Source: Acinetobacter lwoffii
Lineage (GTDB): Bacteria > Pseudomonadota > Gammaproteobacteria > Pseudomonadales > Moraxellaceae
Direction: 5' to 3'
DNA: 64,000 bases
Assembly: GCF_029024105.1 (NCBI RefSeq)
Contig: NZ_CP118963.1
Coordinates: 2,108,001 to 2,172,000, forward strand
This document shows, in pieces, positions 13,654 through 20,762 of this stretch (the stretch's first letter is position 1; the number at the start of each line of letters is the position of its first letter). The notes beneath the pieces are model-generated. The model worked only from the letters and a program-made list of their open reading frames with translations. It did not search any database and was not told where the DNA came from. The translations under genes were made by a program, and so were the position numbers.

Positions 13654-14355
13654 TTAATCTAAAAATGAATATGCTTGTTCTAATCCATTTTGATCACCGT
13701 GATCACGCATATATTCTATATTGTTTTCTTCAATACCATCAGGGTTACCTCTCACATAACCACCTACTTCCGTTCCATCACTGCGCGTATATCCTTCTAC
13801 TGAATGGTAACCAGAATTTGAGGAAGAATAGTGATATGACTCATCAGAGTAAGACTCATCATCCTCATATTCAACAACTTCGTCATAGTCTTCTTCATAA
13901 TAGTCATCCTCTACATATTCAATCTGTTCCTTCTTCTCAGTAATATCAACTTTGATATCATTTGCTTGTAAATTTTTATCCTCTTTTAATTCTTTCAACT
14001 TGTCTTCTATCCATACAATTAATGGCTTTTTAAAATTATCAACACTTACATCTGACCATTTATTGTTTTTATTGTATAGAAATGAGAAGAAAAATAAAAA
14101 ATAGAATAAATATATTGATAAAAAAATAATAAGTAAAAAAATCTTTAACCAATATATTTTATTATATCTAAATGCTAAGAAGTAATAACAGATAAGACAT
14201 GATGCCAGCAAAATTGCACTAAAAAAATTAAATAAGCTCAGTGTAAGACCATCCAAAAATACAAAAAATGGTAGAAAAATAAGAGTAACTAAAATATAGA
14301 AATCGTTATTATATGTACTACTATTTCCGTCAGAGAGCATAAGTTCTTCTAGCAT
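13654..14355 (-). CDS. Phage membrane protein with acidic tail (233 aa)
   Basis: Start taken at ATG 14,355; another ATG at 14,340 is equally possible since neither has a clear ribosome-binding site. Three hydrophobic helices lie in the first 100 residues, followed by a Lys/Glu-rich helix and a strikingly acidic, Tyr-rich stretch (about 155-185: D-D-Y-Y-E-E-D-Y-D-E). The tail has G-Y-T-R-S-D-G-T-E-V-G-G-Y-V-R-G-N-P-D-G-I, a short motif seen at the end of many bacterial proteins of unknown function. It heads a minus-strand unit that included the disrupted gene. Base composition is even more AT-rich than its neighbours, suggesting foreign origin. Confidence 0.6.
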   Translation of the reverse strand: MLEELMLSDGNSSTYNNDFYILVTLIFLPFFVFLDGLTLSLFNFFSAILLASCLICYYFLAFRYNKIYWLKIFLLIIFLSIYLFYFLFFFSFLYNKNNKWSDVSVDNFKKPLIVWIEDKLKELKEDKNLQANDIKVDITEKKEQIEYVEDDYYEEDYDEVVEYEDDESYSDESYHYSSSNSGYHSVEGYTRSDGTEVGGYVRGNPDGIEENNIEYMRDHGDQNGLEQAYSFLD

Positions 14356-14450
14356 TATCAAGGACAACACAAGATATTGTTTTTAAAAAATTTAATCAAT
14401 GCTATTGGATGATTTATTATCGTGTTTGACGATAAATTTTCACAACCTAG

Positions 14451-14480
14451 CCACCCCACTCCCAGTGGTGATTTTTCTTT
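14451..14480 (+). terminator. Weak hairpin with T tract before the lipoprotein gene
   Basis: CAC-CC-CACT pairs with AGTG-GTG and is followed by ATTTTTCTTTT on the plus strand. It resembles a terminator but no plus-strand gene ends just before it. Confidence 0.4.
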
Positions 14481-14530
14481 TATCAATTTCCGCTTATAAT
14501 TCACTCACCAATAACAATAAAACTATAACT

Positions 14531-14866
14531 ATGAAGCACATCACACTTACCACCCTACTCTTATCTTTGACTTTGTCCGGCTGTCAGAAGCAACCAGATG
14601 AAGATGTAGATCCAATTGCCACCACTACAGCTTTTGAGAACTCAGATAATATTCTTAGCAAATATCTGGAAAAGTTAGATTCAGAGTTCACCACTCAAGA
14701 TGTACGGGTAAAAATCTTATGCAGAGACTACCCACGTGAGTATGAAAAGAACTATATGCCCAACTTGTTGAAGCTATCACCCGGTGAATACTCTGAAGTC
14801 GCACTTCTGGCTGATATGGATTTAGTTTTGGATCACTACAAAGAGAAAGATGCTATTCAGTGCTAA
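14531..14866 (+). CDS. Small lipoprotein (111 aa)
   Basis: ATG at 14,531 opens a classic lipoprotein signal peptide (MKHITLTTLLLSLTLSGC) with lipobox L-T-L-S-G-C, Cys18 being the lipidated residue; an earlier in-frame start at 14,399 would bury this signal and was rejected. The mature part is about 93 residues, acidic, with two further Cys. No domain is recognised. It lies in the accessory block of the prophage, between the membrane protein (opposite strand) and the second lipoprotein, and is followed by a strong terminator. A role at the envelope, such as conversion or exclusion, is suggested by context only. Confidence 0.65.
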   Translation: MKHITLTTLLLSLTLSGCQKQPDEDVDPIATTTAFENSDNILSKYLEKLDSEFTTQDVRVKILCRDYPREYEKNYMPNLLKLSPGEYSEVALLADMDLVLDHYKEKDAIQC

Positions 14867-14954
14867 AGCTTTCTTACTTCTGAAATATTAAATCTTTATA
14901 TTGGACTTAAGACCTCTCATGACCGGGTCTGTAATAACAAAGTAAAGCATCACT

Positions 14955-14981
14955 AACCCGCTATCCGCGGGTTTTTCTTTA
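14955..14981 (+). terminator. Terminator after the first lipoprotein
   Basis: AACCCGC-TATCC-GCGGGTT followed by TTTCTTT, a clean intrinsic terminator. Confidence 0.75.
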
Positions 14982-15072
14982 TGTAAGGTAAGTGTAACCT
15001 TGTCTTTAAATGTTACATTATAACAATTAGTATAATGATACCTATGATTCATAAATAGAAAGGTAAGTCTCA

Positions 15073-15426
15073 ATGAAATATCTGTTAGGCGCAGCATTGT
15101 TAGGATTAGCGATTACTGGCTGTACTTCAAATCAAAAAAACGAAGTAGTGCAAGAAAAAGTTGTGAGCAATACTGCAACTGAAACTCAGGTAATTAACTT
15201 TACTGGTCCAATGGATCTTACAGTTGAATTGAAATCTTCGGATAATTTTGAAACTGCAGAAATGACAGATAATTCTGGCAAGGTTTATCACCTTAAGCGA
15301 GCTATTTCAGGAAGTGGTATGCGTTTAGCCAATAATGATGGTGTTTCAATTCACTTCAAAGCTGGTGAAGGTATTGTAGAGTTTATGAAAGACAAACCTA
15401 TCAGTATTACTGAATACAAAAAATAA
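15073..15426 (+). CDS. MliC-like lipoprotein (putative lysozyme inhibitor, 117 aa)
   Basis: A lipoprotein signal (MKYLLGAALLGLAITGC, lipobox A-I-T-G-C) precedes a domain of about 70 residues with alternating strands: M-D-L-T-V-E-L, F-E-T-A-E-M-T-D-N-S-G-K-V-Y-H-L, then A-I-S-G-S-G-M-R-L-A-N-N-D-G-V-S-I-H-F-K-A-G-E-G. This resembles the MliC/PliC fold, including the S-G-S-G-x-R loop that enters the lysozyme active site. The usual disulfide cysteines of MliC are missing. An inhibitor of C-type lysozyme in the outer membrane would be a plausible host-benefit gene for a prophage. The fold call is tentative. Own terminator follows. Confidence 0.55.
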   Translation: MKYLLGAALLGLAITGCTSNQKNEVVQEKVVSNTATETQVINFTGPMDLTVELKSSDNFETAEMTDNSGKVYHLKRAISGSGMRLANNDGVSIHFKAGEGIVEFMKDKPISITEYKK

Positions 15427-15443
15427 GATTATTGTTGTAGGAC

Positions 15444-15470
15444 AACCCATCCCTGTGATGGGTTTTCTTT
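15444..15470 (+). terminator. Terminator after the MliC-like gene
   Basis: AACCCATC-CCTGT-GATGGGTT followed by TTCTTTT on the plus strand. Confidence 0.75.
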
Positions 15471-15476
15471 TGTCTA

Positions 15477-15556
15477 TTAAAGCATAAGTTAAAGCAAAGT
15501 TTATAAATATAATTAAAGTATGCTTTACATAACTCATTTATTAAAGTATGCTTTAA
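15477..15556. promoter_or_regulatory. Second cluster of CI-operator-like sites
   Basis: Three sites matching the cro-cI operators: TTAAAGCATAAGTTAA (15,477-15,492), TTAAAGTATGCTTTAC (15,513-15,528) and TTAAAGTATGCTTTAA (15,541-15,556). The last two share a 15-base core, of which AAAGTATGCTTTA also occurs at 9,802. They lie just upstream of the right operon beginning at 15,634, so CI very likely represses that operon too. Confidence 0.75.
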
Positions 15557-15633
15557 TTATTAAGTAAAAAGAAGCCCCAGCGTTGCTGTAACAACCTGGA
15601 GCGTGACCCATCACCCTACTGAGTGAAATTATT

Positions 15634-16068
15634 ATGAACACAAAATTAACTCCACACAATAGCTTCAAGGTAACTCTGTTTACCGCTGCCTTAACTGTAA
15701 GCGCCTTGGCATTTGCTCATCTTGCTGACTTTGGTACTGACCAGGTAGCACCAGCTCAAAATATTCAATCTGAATATGGAATCGTCTCTTTAAAGATGCT
15801 CGACGATGTACACGGTGAAGCTGTCGTAAATCTGGATGGTTTCCGTTTGGAAATCACTTCATTTGAAGTTGAAGCACACCCGGATGATTACGGTGTACCA
15901 GGTTCCGAATTCACAAATATAGAAGTCGTTGAACTAGGTGAAATCAAGGTGTTCGATGCTAATGGCAATCCATATAACGACTTCACTGATCATCAAGATC
16001 ACCGCGAAATCAATTCAATGATCGCCGGCTACATCATGAAGCACCGTCTGGTGGAGGTTCAGTCATGA
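15634..16068 (+). CDS. Hypothetical phage protein (144 aa), first gene of right operon
   Basis: ATG at 15,634 begins a 144-residue protein with a hydrophobic N-terminal stretch (about residues 12-30, V-T-L-F-T-A-A-L-T-V-S-A-L-A-F-A-H) that could be a signal peptide or anchor. The rest is acidic with a histidine-rich segment (D-H-Q-D-H-R-E) near the C-terminus. It is the first gene behind the operator cluster and overlaps the next gene by four bases (ATGA). The 78-base leader contains CCCCAGCG..CCTGGAGCG-type partial repeats. I do not recognise the family. Confidence 0.65.
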   Translation: MNTKLTPHNSFKVTLFTAALTVSALAFAHLADFGTDQVAPAQNIQSEYGIVSLKMLDDVHGEAVVNLDGFRLEITSFEVEAHPDDYGVPGSEFTNIEVVELGEIKVFDANGNPYNDFTDHQDHREINSMIAGYIMKHRLVEVQS

Positions 16069-16601
16069 TTTTAAATTCTGCTGATCAAATCTTTGAGGCG
16101 CTTTTGAATGGTCAATCGGTCTACTGGTGTGAATGCGGCTCTGATGACTGGTCTCCTCTAAATGATCGAACTCAAATTAATTTTGTAGACCTTTATACCG
16201 GCTTCCTGCAATTCAAAGCAGATGAGCTACCTGTAGTGCCAATGCCGATTGAGTTCAACTCAACTCATCGTTACTTCTCTGAATACATCAAGACCTTTGA
16301 GGGACTTGAAATCTATCGAGTGGGTAAAACCCGGGCGAGCTATTTTGCCCTACGTGTCAAAAGCTCAGGAACTATTGCTGACTATTTCTGCAACACAACT
16401 ATCTATTCCATTCAGCCGGACGGCTCATTGAGGAAGATGGATAAATCCCTTACTCCGAAATGGATTTTAGATGGACTGGAAAATGCGCGTGTTGCTATGC
16501 GCAAAAACAAGCGTCATCAAGTTTTAGAAAGTACCGGCTTCTTTGCATCGGAAGACTATAAGAACTTTAAGCGTAATAACCGTCCTGCAGGAGCACGTTG
16601 A
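16065..16601 (+). CDS. Hypothetical phage protein sharing an N-terminal domain with the 381-aa protein
   Basis: A 178-residue protein beginning MILNSADQIFEALLNGQSVYW. The N-terminus aligns with the protein at 17,721 (M-K-I-L-N-S-K-E-A-F-E-A-M-M-A-G-R), suggesting a common small module seen in phage proteins as '…A..AL..G..V....', similar to DUF2829-type folds. The remaining part has a basic C-terminal tail (K-R-N-N-R-P-A-G-A-R). It overlaps the preceding gene by ATGA and ends two bases before the Sak4-like ATPase start. Association with the recombination ATPase suggests a DNA-related helper role, by position only. Confidence 0.6.
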   Translation: MILNSADQIFEALLNGQSVYWCECGSDDWSPLNDRTQINFVDLYTGFLQFKADELPVVPMPIEFNSTHRYFSEYIKTFEGLEIYRVGKTRASYFALRVKSSGTIADYFCNTTIYSIQPDGSLRKMDKSLTPKWILDGLENARVAMRKNKRHQVLESTGFFASEDYKNFKRNNRPAGAR

Positions 16602-16602
16602 G

Positions 16603-17724
16603 ATGGCGATTAATATTATTCCAGCGAATCAAGCGCTGCTAGTTCAGGCAATTATTGTTTACCTGTATGCAGATCCAGGCTTGGGTAAAACCTCTATCGG
16701 CTTTACTGGTGATAAGGCTATTTCATTCGACTTTGACAAGGGTTCCCACCGTACTGGTGAGCTTCGTCGCGGTGCTGTAGTTCAGGCTCACCAGTGGTCT
16801 GATGTTGCAAACCTAACAATGGCCGATCTTGAACCGTATAACACCATTGTGATTGATACCGTCGGTGCAATGCTTGAAAGCATCAAAACCCATTTAATGC
16901 TCAATGCGACCAATAAACAGAAAGATGGATCGTTAAAGCTTAAAGCCCAGGGTTTGGCCAACAACATCTTTAAACAGTATGTGAACACTCTGATCGCATC
17001 TGGAAAGGATGTGGTGTTTATTGCTCACGCTTCTGAAGATCAAAGCGGTGACCAGGTAATTTATCGTCCTGATCTGGGTGGTAAAAACCGAAATGAGCTT
17101 TATCGCATTGCTGACATCATGGGCTATTTGACCACAGTCACTACTGGTGAAGGTAAAAATGCCCGGGTAATTAGCTTTAGACCATGCCCCACTCACCATG
17201 CCAAAAATGCAGGTGGTTTAGGTGGTGAAACTGGTGAGGTATGGGTGCCGGATCTAAAGACCAGCCCTACATTTCTGGCCGATCTTATCAAACAGGCTAA
17301 GGACCATATCAATACCCTGACACCAGATCAATTGGCCGCAATCAAGGCTCAAGAAGATCTAGAAAACTGGGTACAAAGCTGTGGTGAGGCCCAGTATGCG
17401 AGTGATCTAAATCAGCTCACTCAGTCCCTTGAAGACACTCATCTGTATTACAAGAATATGCGTGCCGAGCTGGTTCGTCGTGCTCTGGAAATGAAGTGCA
17501 TATTCGATAGACAGCGCAATGCATGGACAGATCCACCAGAGTTCAATGGCATTTCTGATGAGCAGCTGGCCGATCTGCAGGATTTCATCGATACCTGTGG
17601 CCTTGATGCAAAAACAGTATGTGAACACTTAGGGCTTGATGCTCTCAACCAAATAGAAGCTTCTAAATTTGAAGCTGTAAAAAATGAAATAGAACAAGTA
17701 GCGAAGGGAGCAATGACAGCATGA
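16603..17724 (+). CDS. Sak4-like RecA-fold ATPase (AAA_24), phage recombination
   Basis: A 373-residue protein from ATG at 16,603 (GGAG 11 bases before); an upstream in-frame start at 16,543 lies inside the previous gene. Walker A is A-D-P-G-L-G-K-T-S (residues 23-31) and Walker B is T-I-V-I-D-T-V (Asp85). An H-A-S-E-D segment near residue 145 fits the sensor strand of RecA-like cores. This is the layout of Sak4/AAA_24 phage ATPases, minimal RecA-fold proteins that promote single-strand annealing with a phage SSB. The C-terminal 140 residues form an extra helical domain of unknown role. Stop overlaps the next start by ATGA. Confidence 0.7.
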   Translation: MAINIIPANQALLVQAIIVYLYADPGLGKTSIGFTGDKAISFDFDKGSHRTGELRRGAVVQAHQWSDVANLTMADLEPYNTIVIDTVGAMLESIKTHLMLNATNKQKDGSLKLKAQGLANNIFKQYVNTLIASGKDVVFIAHASEDQSGDQVIYRPDLGGKNRNELYRIADIMGYLTTVTTGEGKNARVISFRPCPTHHAKNAGGLGGETGEVWVPDLKTSPTFLADLIKQAKDHINTLTPDQLAAIKAQEDLENWVQSCGEAQYASDLNQLTQSLEDTHLYYKNMRAELVRRALEMKCIFDRQRNAWTDPPEFNGISDEQLADLQDFIDTCGLDAKTVCEHLGLDALNQIEASKFEAVKNEIEQVAKGAMTA

Positions 17725-18866
17725 AAATTTTAAATAGCAAAGAAGCTTTTGAAGCAATGATGGCTGGCCGCAATATCATGTGCCGTGCTGCTGATGAGTT
17801 AATGGATTTTGATGATCTGTCTCAATTCCCGGCTACGATTTTCGCTATGCCAGGCTATGAGTTCTGCATCAAGATTGAAACCATGGAACTGGCTGGTATT
17901 ACATTTACCAAGCCTTTGACTCTTGATGATATTCGTGAAGGTCAAGATATCTATGTCATCAACACATATGGTTCATCTATCTATGTTGTTGAGTTCGGCA
18001 AGATGACCTGTACAGCACTCATAGAATCCATCAATAATGGATTTGTACAATATGATGCTGAAAATGCAAAGCTTCAATTACAAGCAATATCTAAGGTTTT
18101 AGGCCGTGAATTAAGTGGTGATTGCCTGGTTGTACGACTTGGCGGTGAGGAAAAGCCTGAAAAGAAACGTCGTAGTCGAAAAGCCAAGGAAGATACTGAG
18201 CAGCCTGGCATTCCAGCTGGCCCAGGTGATGCTGTACCAGATATTGAAAAACAGCCTGAGCCAGAGATAGTTCAACTTGTTGAGGTCGTAGAGCAAGAAT
18301 CCACAGTTAATACTGAAGCTCCAGTTGCAGAAACTGAAGAGGATTCAATTGAAACCGACCCGGTAAAGCTTGTTGAAAAGTTTACAGCTCAAATTGCCCA
18401 GTTTACTAAGGCCGATGACGTTCTTTCATTCCGTCACGTATTTCTGGCCAATGGACACTTAGATCAAAAATATCAACAGCACTTATGCAAGCTTACCGAA
18501 GATAAATTGCTTGAGCTGGATCCTGAACAATACACGCCTAAGGCTGAACCTGAACCAATCGCAGAAGAAGTCATTGAAGTCGCGCAACCAAGTTTGATTG
18601 ATCAAATTGAAAACACTGCACGCAAACAAGCAGCAGTGGAAAGTGCTGAGCATGGTAGTGCCTCTATCGATCTGTTCTACAAAAAGAAGAAGCAGGTTTT
18701 GATCAATCGAATCTATGACATGGATTCAGTTGAAACTTTAGAACGACTGGCACCAGCAATACCTGCAGCTAAATTACTTCCAGCTGATCATCAGGAACTA
18801 CTTAGCCTGTATGCACAGCGCAAAGATGCCTTGATTCAAGCTGCTGAAACTGGGGAGGCTTCATGA
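17721..18866 (+). CDS. Large acidic phage protein, partner of the Sak4-like ATPase (381 aa)
   Basis: Starts with ATG overlapping the Sak4-like stop. Residues 1-60 repeat the module seen in the 178-aa protein. A central linker (about 145-225) is rich in Glu, Pro and Val with a basic patch K-K-R-R-S-R-K-A-K, followed by helical segments with D-P-V-K-L-V-E-K-F and later I-N-R-I-Y-D-M-D-S-V-E-T-L. No enzymatic motif is visible. The basic patch plus acidic, flexible linker would suit a scaffold or DNA-binding accessory factor of the recombination module. I do not recognise the family. Stop overlaps the next start by ATGA. Confidence 0.6.
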   Translation: MKILNSKEAFEAMMAGRNIMCRAADELMDFDDLSQFPATIFAMPGYEFCIKIETMELAGITFTKPLTLDDIREGQDIYVINTYGSSIYVVEFGKMTCTALIESINNGFVQYDAENAKLQLQAISKVLGRELSGDCLVVRLGGEEKPEKKRRSRKAKEDTEQPGIPAGPGDAVPDIEKQPEPEIVQLVEVVEQESTVNTEAPVAETEEDSIETDPVKLVEKFTAQIAQFTKADDVLSFRHVFLANGHLDQKYQQHLCKLTEDKLLELDPEQYTPKAEPEPIAEEVIEVAQPSLIDQIENTARKQAAVESAEHGSASIDLFYKKKKQVLINRIYDMDSVETLERLAPAIPAAKLLPADHQELLSLYAQRKDALIQAAETGEAS

Positions 18867-19000
18867 GTTACTCCTACTCATCTACGACCCGAGTACTGCT
18901 TGTGCAGTACAAGGGTCGGATCCGGACCTACCGCAATATCAACCTATTCGGTATTGATGATTGCCTACAGGATTTTGCAAGCAACTGGGGGTACAGATGA
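18863..19000 (+). CDS. 45-aa phage microprotein
   Basis: A 45-codon frame starting MSYSYSSTTRVLLVQYKGRI, coupled by ATGA overlaps to the 381-aa gene before it and the 80-aa gene after it; GGGGAGG lies upstream of its ATG. The product is basic and Tyr/Arg-rich without membrane segment. Tight overlaps at both ends and the ribosome-binding site argue that it is translated. Function unknown. Confidence 0.6.
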   Translation: MSYSYSSTTRVLLVQYKGRIRTYRNINLFGIDDCLQDFASNWGYR

Positions 19001-19239
19001 TCTTCAGAATTAAAAAGAAACATCAAGTGGGCTTTAAGTTGTGGCTTGAAAAGCTGGGTTATTCAAAGAAAGAGCTTGCAGATGGCAGTTCTACATTTAC
19101 CGGAAAAGGTACACGTAAAACTTTGAGCTATGTGTTTTTAAAAAGTGATTTAACAGGTAATGCAGCATGTCAGGTGTTATTTCATGAATATGAAGAACAT
19201 CTGGATAACCCTGATTATTTAGATGTGAAGGTGGTGTGA
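18997..19239 (+). CDS. Hypothetical phage protein (80 aa)
   Basis: ATG at 18,997 overlaps the previous stop (ATGA), preferred over an in-frame upstream start at 18,961 inside that gene. The 80-residue product is basic at its N-terminus (R-I-K-K-K-H-Q-V-G-F-K) and acidic at the C-terminus, probably a small alpha/beta protein. It is one of a string of coupled small genes in the right operon. No family recognised. Confidence 0.55.
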   Translation: MIFRIKKKHQVGFKLWLEKLGYSKKELADGSSTFTGKGTRKTLSYVFLKSDLTGNAACQVLFHEYEEHLDNPDYLDVKVV

Positions 19240-19613
19240 TGGATATTCAGAAAGAAAAAGAAGCGTTTCTTAATGTTTATGTGAATTACAAAGGTGATTC
19301 TCGAAAAATCCAATTCAATGAAGAAACAGAACAGTTTATGTGGCGCAAAAACAATGTTAGCGACACAGAGGTCGAGTATGTTCACCTTATGAACCAGCGG
19401 TGGTACGCGTGGTTGGCTTGTGCAAAAAGTAAAGCCCAAGCGGTGCCTGAAGGGTTTGTTTTAGTACCAAAAGAACCAACTGAAGCAATGATCCAAAGAG
19501 GCACTAAAGCTAATTCTGAATGCCTTAATGAAAATGCACCACTGGGAGAGAGACTATTCCGACACCCTGCTCTTCAAGTTTACCAAGCTATGGTAAATGG
19601 ATCGGGAGAATAA
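19239..19613 (+). CDS. Phage protein with W-A-W-L…VPEGFVLVP…EPTEAM motif (124 aa)
   Basis: ATG at 19,239 overlaps the preceding stop (TGATG). The middle of the protein has R-W-Y-A-W-L-A-C-A, then V-P-E-G-F-V-L-V-P-K-E-P-T-E-A-M-I, a very common arrangement in small early phage proteins of gammaproteobacteria, where a W-x-A-W-x-A helix is followed by a P-x-G-(F/Y) strand. The exact role of these proteins is not known. It belongs to the coupled right operon; the next gene begins only two bases after its stop. Confidence 0.6.
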   Translation: MDIQKEKEAFLNVYVNYKGDSRKIQFNEETEQFMWRKNNVSDTEVEYVHLMNQRWYAWLACAKSKAQAVPEGFVLVPKEPTEAMIQRGTKANSECLNENAPLGERLFRHPALQVYQAMVNGSGE

Positions 19614-19615
19614 AA

Positions 19616-19780
19616 TTGATTGATATTCAAAAACCATGTGAGCCTTGTGAAGATAGCCATATCGATAAGCAAGTAAACCTGATGGATCAATTCATTGAAA
19701 GCGGTGAATTTGATAAAACTCTAAATGATTTTTTTGGGTTGCCGGAATCAGTAGTTCAAAGCTTAAAGGAGGTGTCTTAG
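19616..19780 (+). CDS. 54-aa phage protein with TTG start
   Basis: A TTG at 19,616 lies seven bases after a good GGAG signal (which is inside the end of the preceding gene), and the 54-codon frame ends with TAG one base before the HTH gene's ATG. The N-terminus I-D-I-Q-K resembles the start of the preceding protein (M-D-I-Q-K). It has a C-E-P-C pair and is otherwise acidic. The spacing in the operon and the ribosome-binding site support translation despite the rare start codon. Function unknown. Confidence 0.55.
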   Translation: MIDIQKPCEPCEDSHIDKQVNLMDQFIESGEFDKTLNDFFGLPESVVQSLKEVS

Positions 19781-20050
19781 ATGGGAACTGAAGCTGAGCA
19801 CAATTTACTCCAAGCCATTTTTGATGAAATGCAGGAGCTTAAAAGAGCAATGGCAAATCAGGATGAGCGCCGAGTGAGTATCAAGGAATTTGCCAAGCGC
19901 ATGAACATGAGCGAACCAACTTTATATGACAGGATCAAAAAAGGAGAAATTGACCAGCCAAGCAAAGATGGTCCACGAAGTTACTACCTAAATAGTTATG
20001 TGAACGAAGTTGTCACAAGGCATTCAAAAACTGGTAAAGTAGCCGCTTGA
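19781..20050 (+). CDS. Excisionase-like helix-turn-helix protein (89 aa)
   Basis: ATG at 19,781 has a near-perfect AAAGGAGGT ribosome-binding site. After a helical N-terminus (residues 1-30) comes a MerR/Xis-type winged helix: V-S-I-K-E-F-A-K-R-M-N-M-S-E-P-T-L-Y-D-R-I-K-K-G and a basic wing. Its place as the last gene before the prophage end is that of an excisionase, which bends attachment-site DNA and controls integrase direction. The absence of an adjacent integrase leaves open that it is a transcription regulator instead. The stop codon sits inside a terminator hairpin. Confidence 0.65.
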   Translation: MGTEAEHNLLQAIFDEMQELKRAMANQDERRVSIKEFAKRMNMSEPTLYDRIKKGEIDQPSKDGPRSYYLNSYVNEVVTRHSKTGKVAA

Positions 20051-20066
20051 TTGAGCGGCTTTTTAA
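20041..20066 (+). terminator. Terminator at the end of the right operon
   Basis: AGCCGCTTGA-TTGAGCGGCT followed by TTTTAAT; the stop of the HTH gene lies within the hairpin. Confidence 0.75.
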
Positions 20067-20094
20067 TGCCTGCAAAATCAGTCACTTTTCTAAA

Positions 20095-20116
20095 AGTGAG
20101 TAACATAGTGAGTAAC
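20095..20116. repeat. Tandem 10-bp repeats, possible integrase arm sites at prophage end
   Basis: AGTGAGTAAC occurs at 20,095-20,104 and again at 20,107-20,116 (12-base period), with an inverted GTCACTTTT/AAAAGTGA beside it (20,081-20,098). Repeats of this size at a phage-chromosome junction resemble arm-type integrase sites. The core attachment sequence cannot be defined without the other end. Confidence 0.4.
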
Positions 20117-20168
20117 GATTAGAAATAAAGATGCTCATTTTCACAATTTTCAAGAGGTTACGTGCGAT

Positions 20169-20753
20169 ATGCTTCTCATGATCGACAACTATGACTCCTT
20201 TACTTATAACATCGTCCAATATTTTGGCGAACTGAATCAAGAAGTAAAAGTAGTCCGTAATGATGCCGTGACATTGGAAGATATAGAGCGATGGCAACCC
20301 AAGTATTTAGTGATTGGCCCCGGCCCATGCTCGCCAAGTGAGGCAGGGATTTCTATTCCTGCGATTCAGCATTTTGCTGGAAAAATTCCTTTACTGGGCG
20401 TTTGTCTTGGTCATCAAAGTATTGGTCAGGCATTTGGCGGTGATATCGTGCGTGCCAAACGTGTCATGCATGGCCGTCTGTCTGATATGTACCACAGTGA
20501 TACCGGGATTTTCAGCAATCTCCCTTCTCCATTTCCTGCAACGCGCTATCATTCACTGGTGATTGATCAAGCCACCTTGCCCGAATGTCTGGAAGTGACC
20601 TGCTGGACCAATGAAGCTGACGGCTCTATGGAAGAAATTATGGGTGTGAAACATAAGACATTGCCGGTCGAAGGCGTGCAGTTCCATCCCGAATCGATTC
20701 TGAGCCAGCATGGTCATCAAATCTTTAAAAACTTTCTCGAAATTTATGCCTAA
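20169..20753 (+). CDS. trpG: Anthranilate synthase component II (glutamine amidotransferase)
   Basis: A 194-residue class I glutamine amidotransferase with the oxyanion strand P-G-P-C-S-P (51-56), nucleophile Cys79 in G-V-C-L-G-H-Q and the catalytic pair in V-Q-F-H-P-E-S near residue 170. It supplies ammonia from glutamine to TrpE to form anthranilate, and in Acinetobacter it may also serve p-aminobenzoate synthesis. It heads trpGDC; trpE is not in the window. Only 119 bases separate it from the prophage HTH gene, so its native promoter may have been altered by integration. Confidence 0.93.
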   Translation: MLLMIDNYDSFTYNIVQYFGELNQEVKVVRNDAVTLEDIERWQPKYLVIGPGPCSPSEAGISIPAIQHFAGKIPLLGVCLGHQSIGQAFGGDIVRAKRVMHGRLSDMYHSDTGIFSNLPSPFPATRYHSLVIDQATLPECLEVTCWTNEADGSMEEIMGVKHKTLPVEGVQFHPESILSQHGHQIFKNFLEIYA

Positions 20754-20762
20754 GAACACCTT

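Larger units (their letters stand above)
1..20116. mobile_element. Lambdoid prophage, early half (left side continues outside window)
   Basis: The block contains a terminase-small-like gene, an antiterminator-Q-like gene, replication O/P analogues, antirepressor, CII, Cro and a self-cleaving CI repressor in lambda-like order, plus a Sak4-like recombination gene and an excisionase-like HTH gene. The late (minus-strand) genes run off the left edge, so one end is outside the window. The right boundary is placed just after tandem 10-bp repeats at 20,095-20,116, because trpG of the host starts at 20,169. No integrase is present inside the window, which is unusual beside an excisionase-like gene. 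Boundary accuracy is an inference. Confidence 0.9.

Noticed and set aside
15557..15633. Possible riboswitch in the leader of the right operon
   Set aside because: The leader is short and shows only weak partial pairing; no known riboswitch motif is visible.
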